A DNA stretch of 42,293 nt, taken from the NCBI GenBank assembly GCA_017502435.1, contig JAFVUZ010000041.1, forward strand, positions 1-42,293, in the 5' to 3' direction. Shown in pieces: positions 8,428 through 17,424 of the stretch. A program made the translations under genes and the position numbers. The first letter of the stretch is position 1. Each line of letters opens with the position of its first letter. Source of the stretch: Lentisphaeria bacterium (GTDB lineage: Bacteria; Verrucomicrobiota; Lentisphaeria; Victivallales; Victivallaceae). Below the pieces are notes generated by a model. The model did no database searches. It saw only the letters and a program-made list of their open reading frames with translations, and was not told the DNA's origin.

Positions 8428-9492
8428 TCAGAGCATACAGATTTTGAGAACCATCTGTTCAAGAACCATGCGTGGATTGCCGTTGCCGGAGACGAGAGAG
8501 AGATTGGCAGCGGAGGCAATTTTCAGTGCCTGTGAGAGTTTTTCTGTTGACCATGAACCGGCATTTTCGCAAACTTTGAATGCCCGGAAGGGGTGCATTT
8601 TGAGCAGCGGGTTATTTGGAAAACGTTCTTTCATATCCTGCGGTATTCCGTCGAAAGTACGCGGATTGATATGGTTCGGGTCGAGACCGAGTTCGGCGAT
8701 GGCGTTGCGGCTTTTGACGAGATCGGTTATTGAGTTGCTGACCGAAGCCATGATGCGGATTTCTGCTTCTCCGCTCTGGAGCAGATCGGAGAGGGTGGCG
8801 AGAGCGGTTTTGAGATTTCTTTCAAGCAGTGCTCCGGTAAAAAAGTAGATAACGCTTTCCGGAGTTCTGGCACAGAGAGTGCGGCAGATATCGAGCGTGA
8901 GATTTTTAGTATCTTTTCCCATAAAGGTACAGAGTTTATCCAGTTCATTATCAAGGACTCCGCTGTTGCTGCCGAGAGTATCTATGATAAATTTCAAAGC
9001 ATCAGGAGCGATAGTTTTGCCCTCTGCCATCAAACGGTCTTTGATTGCTTCGGAGCGGACGGTTTGAAAATTTTTGTCTGTAGTTTTGATGGAATCACAG
9101 ATTTCGATTTTTGCGTTGTTTTTCAATTTTTTTGCATTGCTTTTACGCATATCGGGGGGATTCTGGATGCATTCGATGATGACGTGAATATTTTCGTCGG
9201 GATTGAGGAGGAGTTCGATGGCTCTGTTGGTCAAATCATCGGAATTGCTGACAAGTTTGTCGGCATAGAGAAAGTACCGCAGATAAACGACTTTCTGCGG
9301 AGTCAGAAAAGGCGGAGTCTGCAGATTGTTGATAAATTCTTCAAGGATTTCTTCATATTTGCCGCTGTCGCCGCTGACGACTTCAATATCGCAAAGTCCG
9401 TCATTATCGGCGGTGAATTTGCCTGCAACAGCGGATGCTTTTTTCTTGACGGCTTGTTCATCATTGCCGTAAATCAGATAAAATTGACCCAT
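8428..9492 (-). CDS. holA: DNA polymerase III subunit delta
   Basis: Clamp-loader delta subunit, which opens the beta sliding clamp at the replication fork. The 354-residue length fits the family (343 in E. coli). The N-terminus FYLIYGNDEQAVKKKAS matches the degenerate AAA+ start of HolA, then VVYLRYF and the all-alpha collar domain (LSQALKIASAANLSLVSG, followed by the final helix) complete it. As expected for delta there is no Walker A motif. ATG 9492 is preceded by ggagg. The gene is divergent from proB and convergent with the SGNH hydrolase gene. Confidence 0.9.
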   Translation of the reverse strand: MGQFYLIYGNDEQAVKKKASAVAGKFTADNDGLCDIEVVSGDSGKYEEILEEFINNLQTPPFLTPQKVVYLRYFLYADKLVSNSDDLTNRAIELLLNPDENIHVIIECIQNPPDMRKSNAKKLKNNAKIEICDSIKTTDKNFQTVRSEAIKDRLMAEGKTIAPDALKFIIDTLGSNSGVLDNELDKLCTFMGKDTKNLTLDICRTLCARTPESVIYFFTGALLERNLKTALATLSDLLQSGEAEIRIMASVSNSITDLVKSRNAIAELGLDPNHINPRTFDGIPQDMKERFPNNPLLKMHPFRAFKVCENAGSWSTEKLSQALKIASAANLSLVSGNGNPRMVLEQMVLKICML

Positions 9493-9521
9493 TTTTCCTC
9501 CAATATAAGATTATTTTTAAA

Positions 9522-9550
9522 TAATTTAATTCTTTTTTTGGAATTTTCAA
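9522..9550 (-). promoter_or_regulatory. candidate promoter of holA
   Basis: On the minus strand TTGAAA (9545-9550) is followed after 17 nt by the poor -10 match AAATTA (9522-9527). The DNA is very A/T rich, so chance matches are likely. Confidence 0.3.
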
Positions 9551-9558
9551 GAAAAAAT

Positions 9559-9587
9559 TTGCTAATATTGCAAAGTAGGTGTATAAT
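9559..9587 (+). promoter_or_regulatory. sigma70-type promoter for proB and following genes
   Basis: TTGCTA (9559-9564), a 17-nt spacer and a perfect TATAAT (9582-9587). Transcription would begin near 9594, giving a ~50-nt leader before the proB ATG with a ggag site at 9636-9639. No strong promoter was seen further down to 20282, so it may serve the whole run. Confidence 0.7.
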
Positions 9588-9645
9588 ATAACTGTGTCAA
9601 ATTTCGTTGTTATAATTATAAAATGCTTCGGCATCGGAGATAAAA

Positions 9646-10791
9646 ATGGATCAGAATGTAATTTCACGTAAAAATGTTATAGAAAATTGCCGACGTATCG
9701 TTGTCAAGGCCGGTACCCGTCTGCTGACCAGTGAGGAACAGATTGCCAAACTTGTCGGCGAAATCGCTTTTTTGAGAAAAAACGGTTTTCAGGTCATGCT
9801 GGTTACAAGCGGTGCCGTCGGTATGGGTATGAAAGTTCTGAAACTTGCCAAACGCCCCCGCACTCTGGACAAGGTTCAGGCACTTGCCGCTATCGGGCAG
9901 GGCAAACTTATGGAAATTTATGAGCGTGAATGTGCCAAATTCGGCATTAAAACCGCTCAGCTGCTGCTGACAGCATCGGATTTACGCAGCCGTCAGCGTT
10001 ATGTTAATGTGATGAACTGTATCAATGCTCTCTGGGAAAATGACGTTCTGCCCATTGTCAATGAAAATGACTCCGTTTCAGTTGATGAATTGAAATTCGG
10101 AGATAATGATATTCTTTCTGCCATGCTCGGAAGTTTGACCGGCTCTCAGCTGACTGTTATTTTGACTACCGAAAGCGGTTTGCGTGAACGTGATGCCGAA
10201 GGAAAACTTGCCGGACGTATAAGTGTTGTCAGTAAATTGAGCGATTCCATCCGTGCTATGGCTCAGGGAACAGACAATGCAGAATTTTCGATCGGCGGTA
10301 TGAGTTCCAAATTGCGTGCTGCAAATCTGCTGATGAATGCAGGCAGTTACTTGTGGATCGCCGACGGCAGAGAGGATGGAGTCCTGCAGGATATTGCCGG
10401 TGCCAAAGATATCGGTACTCTTTTTATGCCCCGTCAGCACAAAATACATTCACGCAAACTCTGGATCGGATTTTTTGCCAAAAGCACCGGCAGACTGCTG
10501 GTCGATGAAGGGGCGGCAAATGCGATTATCGGTAAAGGCAAAAGTCTGCTGCCCTCCGGGGTTAAAAATATTGAAGGCCGCTTCAAACGCGGAGATACAG
10601 TTGAAATCGTACGTTTTGATGAACAGAATGAAGTTATTGCACGCGGTTTGGTGAATTTTGACAGTGATGAGTGCAATAAGATCATTCTGCATAATTCAGG
10701 AGAAATTTCCGAAATTCTGCAGCGTGATGCAGATGATGAAATGATTCATCGTGATAATCTGGTTCTCCTGACAGAACAAAATCAGGAATAA
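9646..10791 (+). CDS. proB: glutamate 5-kinase (with C-terminal PUA domain)
   Basis: Phosphorylates L-glutamate to gamma-glutamyl phosphate, the first step of proline synthesis in the cytoplasm. Residues ~12-265 are the amino acid kinase domain: IVVKAGTRLL (usual form VVKVGSSLL), VTSGAVGMGM, the QLLLT stretch, NENDSVS and FGDNDILSA. Residues ~285-370 form a PUA domain. At 381 residues it is the usual length. The start ATG 9646 has ggag 6 nt upstream. proA is not in the window. The next gene begins 11 nt downstream. Confidence 0.92.
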   Translation: MDQNVISRKNVIENCRRIVVKAGTRLLTSEEQIAKLVGEIAFLRKNGFQVMLVTSGAVGMGMKVLKLAKRPRTLDKVQALAAIGQGKLMEIYERECAKFGIKTAQLLLTASDLRSRQRYVNVMNCINALWENDVLPIVNENDSVSVDELKFGDNDILSAMLGSLTGSQLTVILTTESGLRERDAEGKLAGRISVVSKLSDSIRAMAQGTDNAEFSIGGMSSKLRAANLLMNAGSYLWIADGREDGVLQDIAGAKDIGTLFMPRQHKIHSRKLWIGFFAKSTGRLLVDEGAANAIIGKGKSLLPSGVKNIEGRFKRGDTVEIVRFDEQNEVIARGLVNFDSDECNKIILHNSGEISEILQRDADDEMIHRDNLVLLTEQNQE

Positions 10792-10802
10792 AAGGAGATT
10801 TT

Positions 10803-13403
10803 ATGCAGTTTCAATGTCCCAAATGTTCCGGTGTGGTCAGAATGGATGCCGCGAATCTCGGCAAAACCGTTTTGTGCGGTCATTGCAATGAGGTTGTAAA
10901 TGCTCCGGCATCACGATTCGCTCCCGGTGTTATAATCAATGATTTTTTGATTGAACATGAAGTCGGAGTCGGGGGGATGGGGATAGTGTATCTTGCCAGA
11001 CAGATAACTCTTGACCGTCCCGTGGCTTTGAAGATTTTGAAGGAAAAATATGCTTCAAATAATGATTTTGTTGTACAATTTGTACGCGAGGCCCGTGCCG
11101 CCGCCAAGTTGAATCATCACAGTATTGTGCAGGCATATGCAGTCGGCGAGGAGGAGGGGGTATTTTTCTTTGCTATGGAATTTGTTGACGGCAGAACCAT
11201 GAAGGAAATTCTGGCGGAAGATAAAAAAATTGAATATCTTAAAGCTGCAAAAATAATCCGTGATATTGCCGATGCTCTTGATTATGCCTGGACAGAAAGC
11301 AAAATCGTGCATCATGATATTAAACCTGACAATATTATGCTGACAAAGAACAATAAGGCTAAACTTGCCGATTTGGGACTTGCCGGAATATTCGGTGAAT
11401 CTTCTGCCGCAGATGATGAGGAAGAAGTGCTGGGAACTCCGCAATATATCAGTCCGGAACAGCTGCTGGGAGAACCCACTGATGTACGCAGTGATATTTA
11501 CAGTCTCGGAGCAACTTTTTATCAGTTTGTGACCGGAACTTTTCCATATACAGGAGGGAGTGCCACTGAAATTGCTCACAAGCATGTCAACGGAACTTAT
11601 GAACCGCCGATTACCCGTGAGCCGTCTCTGCCGCCGTTTCTGAATGATGTTATCAATAAAATGATGGCTCGTGACATCAATGAACGTTATCAGAGTGCCG
11701 CAGATGTGGTTAATGATTTGCAGGCATATTTAAGCGAGAATGGTTCTATATCTACTAACACAACTGTCTCCAGACCGATTCCGATACCGGCGAAACCTTT
11801 GTCCGGCGGTCTGAAACTTTCTCTTAATCGTGACGGTGCCGCCGCTGTCAAAGAAAAAACTGCTGCACCATCTTCTGCTCCTGTACCGGCAGAAACACCG
11901 CAGAGTTCACAGTCTGTTGAAGCCGCACTGAAGGCAAAACCTGCCGTACCTGCAGCAGTGCCGAAAATCGATTTGAAAAAGCCGGAAACTTCCGCTGTAA
12001 AAAAAGATGAACCTCCGAAAGCAGTACCGAAAATCGATTTGAAAAAGCCGGAAACTTCCGCTGTAAAAAAAGATGAACCTCCGAAAGCAGTACCGAAAAT
12101 CGATTTGAAAAAGCCGGAAACTCCCGCTGTAAAAAAGGATGAACCTCCGAAAGCAGTACCTGTTGACGCAAAAACTAAAGACGGCAAAAAAGAAAAATCA
12201 TCAAAAAATACAGATGATAAAAAGAAAAAAGCCAAGGTCGTTTCCGAAAAGAAAAAACTTCCGACAGGTCTTATTGTCCTTGCTGTTATTATCCTTGCCG
12301 CAGGAGGCGGTGTCACTTATTATTTGTACAAAAATAACTGGAAGGCTCCGATTTGGGATAAATTTGTAGCCTGGAATAATACACGCAAAGAATTTGCCAA
12401 AAAGACGGTTCACCGTATTCCCGTTGAAACCAAAAAAGAACCGACCATTCAGGAATTGCGTAAAAATTATACAATTGAGGCTGAAGCACTTAAAAAGTTT
12501 ATTGCTGATAATCCCGATTCCGGTAAAGAGTTCCTTGAAAAAGTAGATGAATTCAACGCAAAATGGGGAATGCCGGAACTTGAAAACGAAAAGAAACCTT
12601 ACGCAGAATTGCTTGCTCTCTGCAACGAAACAGACGAGAAAGTCTGGTGTGCCCCCGGTCGAGTGCCTTTGAAAAATGCTCATCAAACTGAAATCAACCG
12701 CCGCGTCAATCAGGAAAACGCCAGAATTGCCGAAGAAAAACGCATTCAGGCTGAACGCAAGGCTGATGAAGCAAGGAAAGCCGCTTATTTGAAGGCTGAG
12801 GCCGAACGCCGCCGCAAAGAAGCAGAGGAAAAACGTATTGCTGAACGGAAAATCCGTGAATACAGACAGAAAATTACTCCGTTTTATCCTAAAGCCGCAA
12901 AACTTTTTTATGAAGCAATTTTCAATGAAAATAAAGCTGCTGAGTTTAAACGCATGGTTGATAACCTTTTTGCTGATTATACTCCGGATGGCGGCGACCA
13001 GATGGCATTGTATGAACAGGCCAAAACTTATGTTCTGAAACTGCAGGATATAATGCCGCACGCCGCTAAAGCATATCGTTTCATTATGGACAACAACAGT
13101 AGTTTCTGTTCACATATTCTGGTTTTGCCGCGTCTTGGACAGGTTGAAATTACAGCTGTTGATTTCCCGAAGCATAAGGTTACGGTACGTTCAATTATTT
13201 CACAGAAAGAAACTGTGATTTCATTGGATGATTCGAAAATGCGTGAACGTTTCTTCTCTCTCTTCAATCGAAAAATTGAGGACGGCGACGGTATCGGTTA
13301 TCTGCCGTTTTATTATGAACTCTTTTTCGGAAAAGTCGGCAATGCGGCAAAATTGGAAGCTCCGTCTGCTGACTGGAAAGAATTTTTCAAATATTACCGT
13401 TAA
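10803..13403 (+). CDS. membrane Ser/Thr protein kinase with N-terminal zinc-ribbon
   Basis: An 866-residue Hanks-type kinase. Residues 1-30 form a small zinc-ribbon-like finger (C5, C8, C25, C28). The kinase domain (~47-315) has a glycine loop GVGGMGIV (54-61), Lys76, Glu95, HHD with catalytic Asp171, Lys173 and Asn176, then DLG (189-191) and GTPQYISPEQ. The HRD arginine is replaced by His170, so the activation segment may be regulated differently. A Pro/Lys linker contains three 22-residue repeats (PKIDLKKPET...). One membrane helix spans ~489-509, and the outer part (510-866) includes a charged coiled coil near 640-690. It may sense envelope state; targets are unknown. ATG 10803 follows proB by 11 nt with aaaggag upstream. 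Confidence 0.88.
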   Translation: MQFQCPKCSGVVRMDAANLGKTVLCGHCNEVVNAPASRFAPGVIINDFLIEHEVGVGGMGIVYLARQITLDRPVALKILKEKYASNNDFVVQFVREARAAAKLNHHSIVQAYAVGEEEGVFFFAMEFVDGRTMKEILAEDKKIEYLKAAKIIRDIADALDYAWTESKIVHHDIKPDNIMLTKNNKAKLADLGLAGIFGESSAADDEEEVLGTPQYISPEQLLGEPTDVRSDIYSLGATFYQFVTGTFPYTGGSATEIAHKHVNGTYEPPITREPSLPPFLNDVINKMMARDINERYQSAADVVNDLQAYLSENGSISTNTTVSRPIPIPAKPLSGGLKLSLNRDGAAAVKEKTAAPSSAPVPAETPQSSQSVEAALKAKPAVPAAVPKIDLKKPETSAVKKDEPPKAVPKIDLKKPETSAVKKDEPPKAVPKIDLKKPETPAVKKDEPPKAVPVDAKTKDGKKEKSSKNTDDKKKKAKVVSEKKKLPTGLIVLAVIILAAGGGVTYYLYKNNWKAPIWDKFVAWNNTRKEFAKKTVHRIPVETKKEPTIQELRKNYTIEAEALKKFIADNPDSGKEFLEKVDEFNAKWGMPELENEKKPYAELLALCNETDEKVWCAPGRVPLKNAHQTEINRRVNQENARIAEEKRIQAERKADEARKAAYLKAEAERRRKEAEEKRIAERKIREYRQKITPFYPKAAKLFYEAIFNENKAAEFKRMVDNLFADYTPDGGDQMALYEQAKTYVLKLQDIMPHAAKAYRFIMDNNSSFCSHILVLPRLGQVEITAVDFPKHKVTVRSIISQKETVISLDDSKMRERFFSLFNRKIEDGDGIGYLPFYYELFFGKVGNAAKLEAPSADWKEFFKYYR
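11958..12155 (+). repeat. three 66-bp tandem repeats inside the kinase gene
   Basis: Units at 11958-12023, 12024-12089 and 12090-12155 are in frame and encode 22 residues each. Units 1 and 2 differ at one base and unit 3 differs from unit 2 at two. Such near-identity points to recent expansion and possible length variation between strains. Confidence 0.95.
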
Positions 13404-13412
13404 GAGGTGCAA

Positions 13413-14237
13413 ATGAGTGAATGGATCAAAGAAGCCGCCAATGGGTTCGGTTTGACATTGGAAATCGCTGAAATTCTGGAACACCGGGAGACCCCGTTCC
13501 AGACAATAGACGTTTATCAGACCACCGGCAAGGGGAAACTTTTGATGCTGAACGGCATAATCCAGTTGACCTCATGGGATGAATTCTGTTATCATGAAAT
13601 GATGGCTCATACTGTCATGTGTGCCTGTGGCAATGCCCCCGAAAAAGTTCTGGTCGTCGGCGGCGGTGATGGCGGAGTTTTGCGTGAACTTGCCAAATAT
13701 CCGTCAGTCAAACAACTTGATATTTGTGAAATCGATGCCGAAGTTATTGAAGTTTCCAAAAAATATTTGCCGGAAACTGCAGTTTCATATAATGATCCGA
13801 GAGTCCGTGTGCATATTGCCGACGGCAGTGAATTTATCAAACAGTTTGAAGCTGAATACGATGCAATTATTGTTGATTCAACCGATCCGGGAGGTCCGGG
13901 CGAGCCGCTTTTCGGAGTTGAATTTTACCGTAATATGCGGCGTGCTTTGAAAGAAGGCGGCGTTATCGGTTCGCAGTCGGAGTCGCCGTTTCTGCTGCCG
14001 GATGTGGTAAAAAGTCTGCAGAATATCAGCCGTGAATGTTTTGAATACAGTGCATACGGCATGTTTTATGTTCCGACTTATCCGACCGGAAATATCGGGA
14101 TATGCGTCGGCGGTGCCGGAGTCGATCCGGTTGTCTGCCGCCGTACTCCTCCGGAAGGGCTCCGTTATTATAATCCTGAAATCCATCAGGCGGCATTTGT
14201 TCTGCCGCAATTTGTGCGGGAACTGCTTGATATATAA
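13413..14237 (+). CDS. speE: spermidine synthase (polyamine aminopropyltransferase)
   Basis: Transfers an aminopropyl group from decarboxylated S-adenosylmethionine to putrescine. The 274-residue protein has the family order: an N-terminal beta domain (QTIDVYQTTGKGKLLMLNG), YHEMMAH, the nucleotide motif VLVVGGGDGGVLRE, the acidic CEIDAEVIEV strand, ADGSEFI, and the catalytic DSTDPGGPGEPLF. I chose ATG 13413, with gagg 5 nt upstream; the GTG at 13407 overlaps that site. It starts 9 nt after the kinase stop. No speD or putrescine-forming gene is in the window. Confidence 0.92.
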   Translation: MSEWIKEAANGFGLTLEIAEILEHRETPFQTIDVYQTTGKGKLLMLNGIIQLTSWDEFCYHEMMAHTVMCACGNAPEKVLVVGGGDGGVLRELAKYPSVKQLDICEIDAEVIEVSKKYLPETAVSYNDPRVRVHIADGSEFIKQFEAEYDAIIVDSTDPGGPGEPLFGVEFYRNMRRALKEGGVIGSQSESPFLLPDVVKSLQNISRECFEYSAYGMFYVPTYPTGNIGICVGGAGVDPVVCRRTPPEGLRYYNPEIHQAAFVLPQFVRELLDI

Positions 14238-14239
14238 TT

Positions 14240-15715
14240 ATGAAACACGAATATCTGCCGTCTGAAATACCTCCGAAACCGGGAGTTTATGTTTTCCGGG
14301 ACCGTTTCGGCAATGTGATATACGTCGGCAAAGCGGTGAATCTCCGCCGCCGCCTCGGTAATTATTTTCAGCCTGCACGGGCGGCAAGGGCGGATGTTAA
14401 AACCCGCTCTCTTATCAAAAGTATTGACGACTGGGCATTTCATGTGGTCAGAAATGAAGAGGAGGCTCTCATTCTGGAATCACGTCTGATCAAAGATTAT
14501 GCACCTAAATACAATATATTGATGCGTGATGATAAGCGTTACCCGCTTTTGCGTTTGAATCTGCATGATAAGTTTCCGACTTTTACCAAAGTGCGTTTTG
14601 AGCGTAAAAATGATCCTGCATTATATTTCGGACCATTTCCAAACGGCAGTGCATTGCAAAGTACACTTGAGTTTATTTTACGCCGTTTCAAACTTCGCAG
14701 CTGCAAATACGATGAGCCGGATGAAGAGACGGTCAAACGCTGTATGAAACGTGCAGTCAGAGATTGTTCAGCCCCATGCTGCGGCAAAATTTCTCCTGAA
14801 GATTACCGTAAACAGGTGGATAATGCATTGGAAATTTTAAAGGGTAATACCAAAGAACTTTGTGCCGAACTCGATGAAGAGATGAAACTTGCGGCAAAAG
14901 AACTTAAATTTGAGAAATGTGCCCGTCTGCGGGATGTCAAACAGAATCTGCTGGATGTTTTCGGGCCGAAAGTACGTCGCTTTGATAATGCTTTTCTGCC
15001 TGAACGTGATGACGAAGCAACCGGAATTGCCGCTATGAAACAGCTCCAGACGGAACTCGGACTTGCCAGTCCGCTGGATGAAATAATCTGCTTTGATATT
15101 TCAAATATTATGGGAACATTGGCGGTTGCGAGTATGGTCTGTTTCCGTCACGGACATCCTGACAGGTCATCATACCGTCATTTCAGAATAAAAACAGTGG
15201 AGGGGAGCAATGACTTCGCCATGATGAAAGAGGCGATAACCCGTCATTTCAGCCGTTTGATGAGAGAGAATAAAAAACTGCCTGATTTGCTGGTGGTTGA
15301 CGGCGGCAAGGGACAGTTGAGTTCAGCAGTCGATGCTTTGATTGAAATAAATTGTCCGGTATTGCCGGTCATTGGATTGGCAAAGCGTGAGGAGGAGATA
15401 TTTTTGCCGGGGCGTTCTGAGAGTTTGCTTTTGAGCCGCAGCAATCCGGCATTGCGTGTACTGCAGGCATTGCGTGATGAAGCACACAGATTTGCCATCA
15501 CATATCATAAACATTTGCGGCATAAGTTGTTGGAATATTCTGTCCTCGATGAAATCCAGGGAGTGGGAGAGATACGGAAAAAGGAAATTTTAAGCAGGAT
15601 CGGCTCTGTTGCAAGGCTTAAAAAGATGACTCCGGAGGAATTGGCGGCTGAAATTCCAAATTTAGGTATAAAAATTTCTGAAAAAATAATTGCATTTTTA
15701 GCAGACAAGGGTTAA
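14240..15715 (+). CDS. uvrC: excinuclease ABC subunit C, short form
   Basis: Makes the dual incisions in nucleotide excision repair with UvrA and UvrB. Residues ~10-90 are the GIY-YIG nuclease domain (GVYVFRDRFGNVIYVGKA). Residues ~200-235 match the UvrB-binding UVR motif (KELKFEKCARLRD). The RNase H-like nuclease follows with FDISNIMG, LLVVDGGKGQL and DEAHRFAITYHK, so the expected acidic and His residues are present. Helix-hairpin-helix residues (IQGVGEIRKKEIL) end the protein. At 491 residues it is about 100 shorter than typical UvrC (~600); the missing part lies between UVR and the RNase H-like core. The start lies 2 nt after speE stop. Confidence 0.92.
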   Translation: MKHEYLPSEIPPKPGVYVFRDRFGNVIYVGKAVNLRRRLGNYFQPARAARADVKTRSLIKSIDDWAFHVVRNEEEALILESRLIKDYAPKYNILMRDDKRYPLLRLNLHDKFPTFTKVRFERKNDPALYFGPFPNGSALQSTLEFILRRFKLRSCKYDEPDEETVKRCMKRAVRDCSAPCCGKISPEDYRKQVDNALEILKGNTKELCAELDEEMKLAAKELKFEKCARLRDVKQNLLDVFGPKVRRFDNAFLPERDDEATGIAAMKQLQTELGLASPLDEIICFDISNIMGTLAVASMVCFRHGHPDRSSYRHFRIKTVEGSNDFAMMKEAITRHFSRLMRENKKLPDLLVVDGGKGQLSSAVDALIEINCPVLPVIGLAKREEEIFLPGRSESLLLSRSNPALRVLQALRDEAHRFAITYHKHLRHKLLEYSVLDEIQGVGEIRKKEILSRIGSVARLKKMTPEELAAEIPNLGIKISEKIIAFLADKG

Positions 15716-15756
15716 ATTACAACATAGTTGTTTTTTTTAGTATAATGGAGGTTTAA

Positions 15757-17424
15757 ATGAAAAAAATATTGTTTATGATGTCATTTGCGGCTGCATTTTT
15801 GTTTTGCGGATGTGTTTCCCTTGAAGATATGAAAAAAGATGCTGAAAAAGGAGATGAAACCGCTCAGGTTCTGCTGGGACTGAAATATTTTTACGGCGGA
15901 AATGATGTTCATTTCATTCAATATGATGATGCCCGCCGCTATTTCGGCAAGGCGGCACGCAGAGAAAATCCGCTTGCCTGCTACTATCTCGGAGAGATTT
16001 ATGAAAAAGGTCTCGGTCAGGTGGAGGTTGATAATACACTCGCTGAAGTTTATTACAAACGTGCCGCAGAAACGATGAAAGACCTGCCGTCACAACTCCG
16101 CCGTCCTTCGTATCTCGCTCTCGGCAAGATGTATGATTTCGGACGCGGTGTCAAAAAAGATGAGAGCAAAGCACGCTACTACTATAAACGTGCATACGAT
16201 TCTGAAGTCGGCGGCAGCAGTGCTTTGATTGCAGATTTCCTCCGCCGCACAAGAGGGGAACTTTCTGCAAATGATTTGCGGCATATTCTTGAAGATGCCA
16301 TTGATAACGGAGAACCGCATTCAATGTTTATGTATGCACAGGCTGTTGAAAAATCTGATCCGGCAGCATCACGGACTCTTCTGCAGCAAGCGGCAGATGG
16401 CAATTATTCTCCCGCCATGATCGCTCTGGCAGAATTGAGCCGCAACAAAATGCTTATCCGCAGTGCCAATGAAAAAGCCGCTTCCAATGGTTACGGACCT
16501 GCATTTTATGAACTTGCTCTTTCTGAAAACAGAGAGGAAAAACGTTTTGAACTTTTGAAAAAAAGTGCAGACAGAGGTTTCCTTGCTGCTTATGAAGCAC
16601 TTGGAAATTATTATGAAATCCGGAAAGAGTGGAACAGTGCCGTCGTTTGCAATTATCTTGCCGACCGCATTCGCAATAACGGTTCAGCAAGTCCGGCTTC
16701 GATCCGTCTGGAACGGATTTCCGGTTTGAGTCTGCCGGTGGAAAGCATCTGGCAGTCAAGAAATATTGCCGATGGTGCAGAAATCGGTACAAATATTGAT
16801 TATTTTATCCGCGGACAGCGTGCAGGAATTGCCAATATCCGCGAAAATTACAGCAAATATGTTGCAGAAGACCCTGAAAAATCTTATGTCAATCTTGATT
16901 ATGTCCGGCTGTTCCACGAAAATATGCCGATGGTTATGGCAGGAGATATTTTCAGAATATATTATGAAAATATGCATGGAGCAGTCGGCAATGACTTTTA
17001 TTTGAATTATGCAATCGCCGCCGGTTTTGCGGGGCAGGGCAGAGTTCAGTTTTATGCCGCCGATAATATAAATCTCAAGGGCAGACATTCTGTAAAATGG
17101 CATCTTGCCAAGATACTGTTGAAGGCAAATGCTTTGGCATTGATGGGAAACAGCAATGAGGCTTATGAACTGCTGGTTTCAAACTATCAGGCAAAACTTA
17201 CCGGAAAAGAACGTGAGTTCATAGTGGATTTTGTCAATGGCAACTGCAATATGCTGCTCAAAGATATTAAAAAGTTGAGTGCCGCTTTGAATATGCCGCA
17301 GGAGAAATTTGTAGTGTACAAAGAGATGAAAAAACAGGATTTTTATGATCTTGAAAAACGCAGCGATACCCATACGATAACCTTTCCGGCAGAGCCGAAA
17401 ATAAAAAAAACAAGTAAGAAATGA
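15757..17424 (+). CDS. Sel1-repeat lipoprotein
   Basis: A 555-residue predicted lipoprotein. The signal sequence ends FLFCGC with a plausible lipobox and acylated cysteine near residue 19. The mature part is a helical solenoid of Sel1-like (TPR-related) repeats, best seen in residues ~32-150 (AQVLLGLKYFYGG, ACYYLGEIYEKGLG, ALGKMYDFGRGVKKDESKA). Sel1 proteins act as scaffolds; no enzyme motif is seen. ggagg precedes ATG 15757. The last codons overlap the next gene (ATGA), suggesting translational coupling and a joint envelope role. Confidence 0.8.
   Translation: MKKILFMMSFAAAFLFCGCVSLEDMKKDAEKGDETAQVLLGLKYFYGGNDVHFIQYDDARRYFGKAARRENPLACYYLGEIYEKGLGQVEVDNTLAEVYYKRAAETMKDLPSQLRRPSYLALGKMYDFGRGVKKDESKARYYYKRAYDSEVGGSSALIADFLRRTRGELSANDLRHILEDAIDNGEPHSMFMYAQAVEKSDPAASRTLLQQAADGNYSPAMIALAELSRNKMLIRSANEKAASNGYGPAFYELALSENREEKRFELLKKSADRGFLAAYEALGNYYEIRKEWNSAVVCNYLADRIRNNGSASPASIRLERISGLSLPVESIWQSRNIADGAEIGTNIDYFIRGQRAGIANIRENYSKYVAEDPEKSYVNLDYVRLFHENMPMVMAGDIFRIYYENMHGAVGNDFYLNYAIAAGFAGQGRVQFYAADNINLKGRHSVKWHLAKILLKANALALMGNSNEAYELLVSNYQAKLTGKEREFIVDFVNGNCNMLLKDIKKLSAALNMPQEKFVVYKEMKKQDFYDLEKRSDTHTITFPAEPKIKKTSKK

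Noticed and set aside
15718..15739. Possible terminator (acaac/gttgt with T run) after uvrC
   Set aside because: The stem has only five weak pairs; not enough to call an operon end.
15738..15745. Perfect TATAAT just before the Sel1 lipoprotein gene
   Set aside because: It is directly joined to the ggagg ribosome binding site; a transcript started from it would lack that site, so it is unlikely to be a promoter for this gene.
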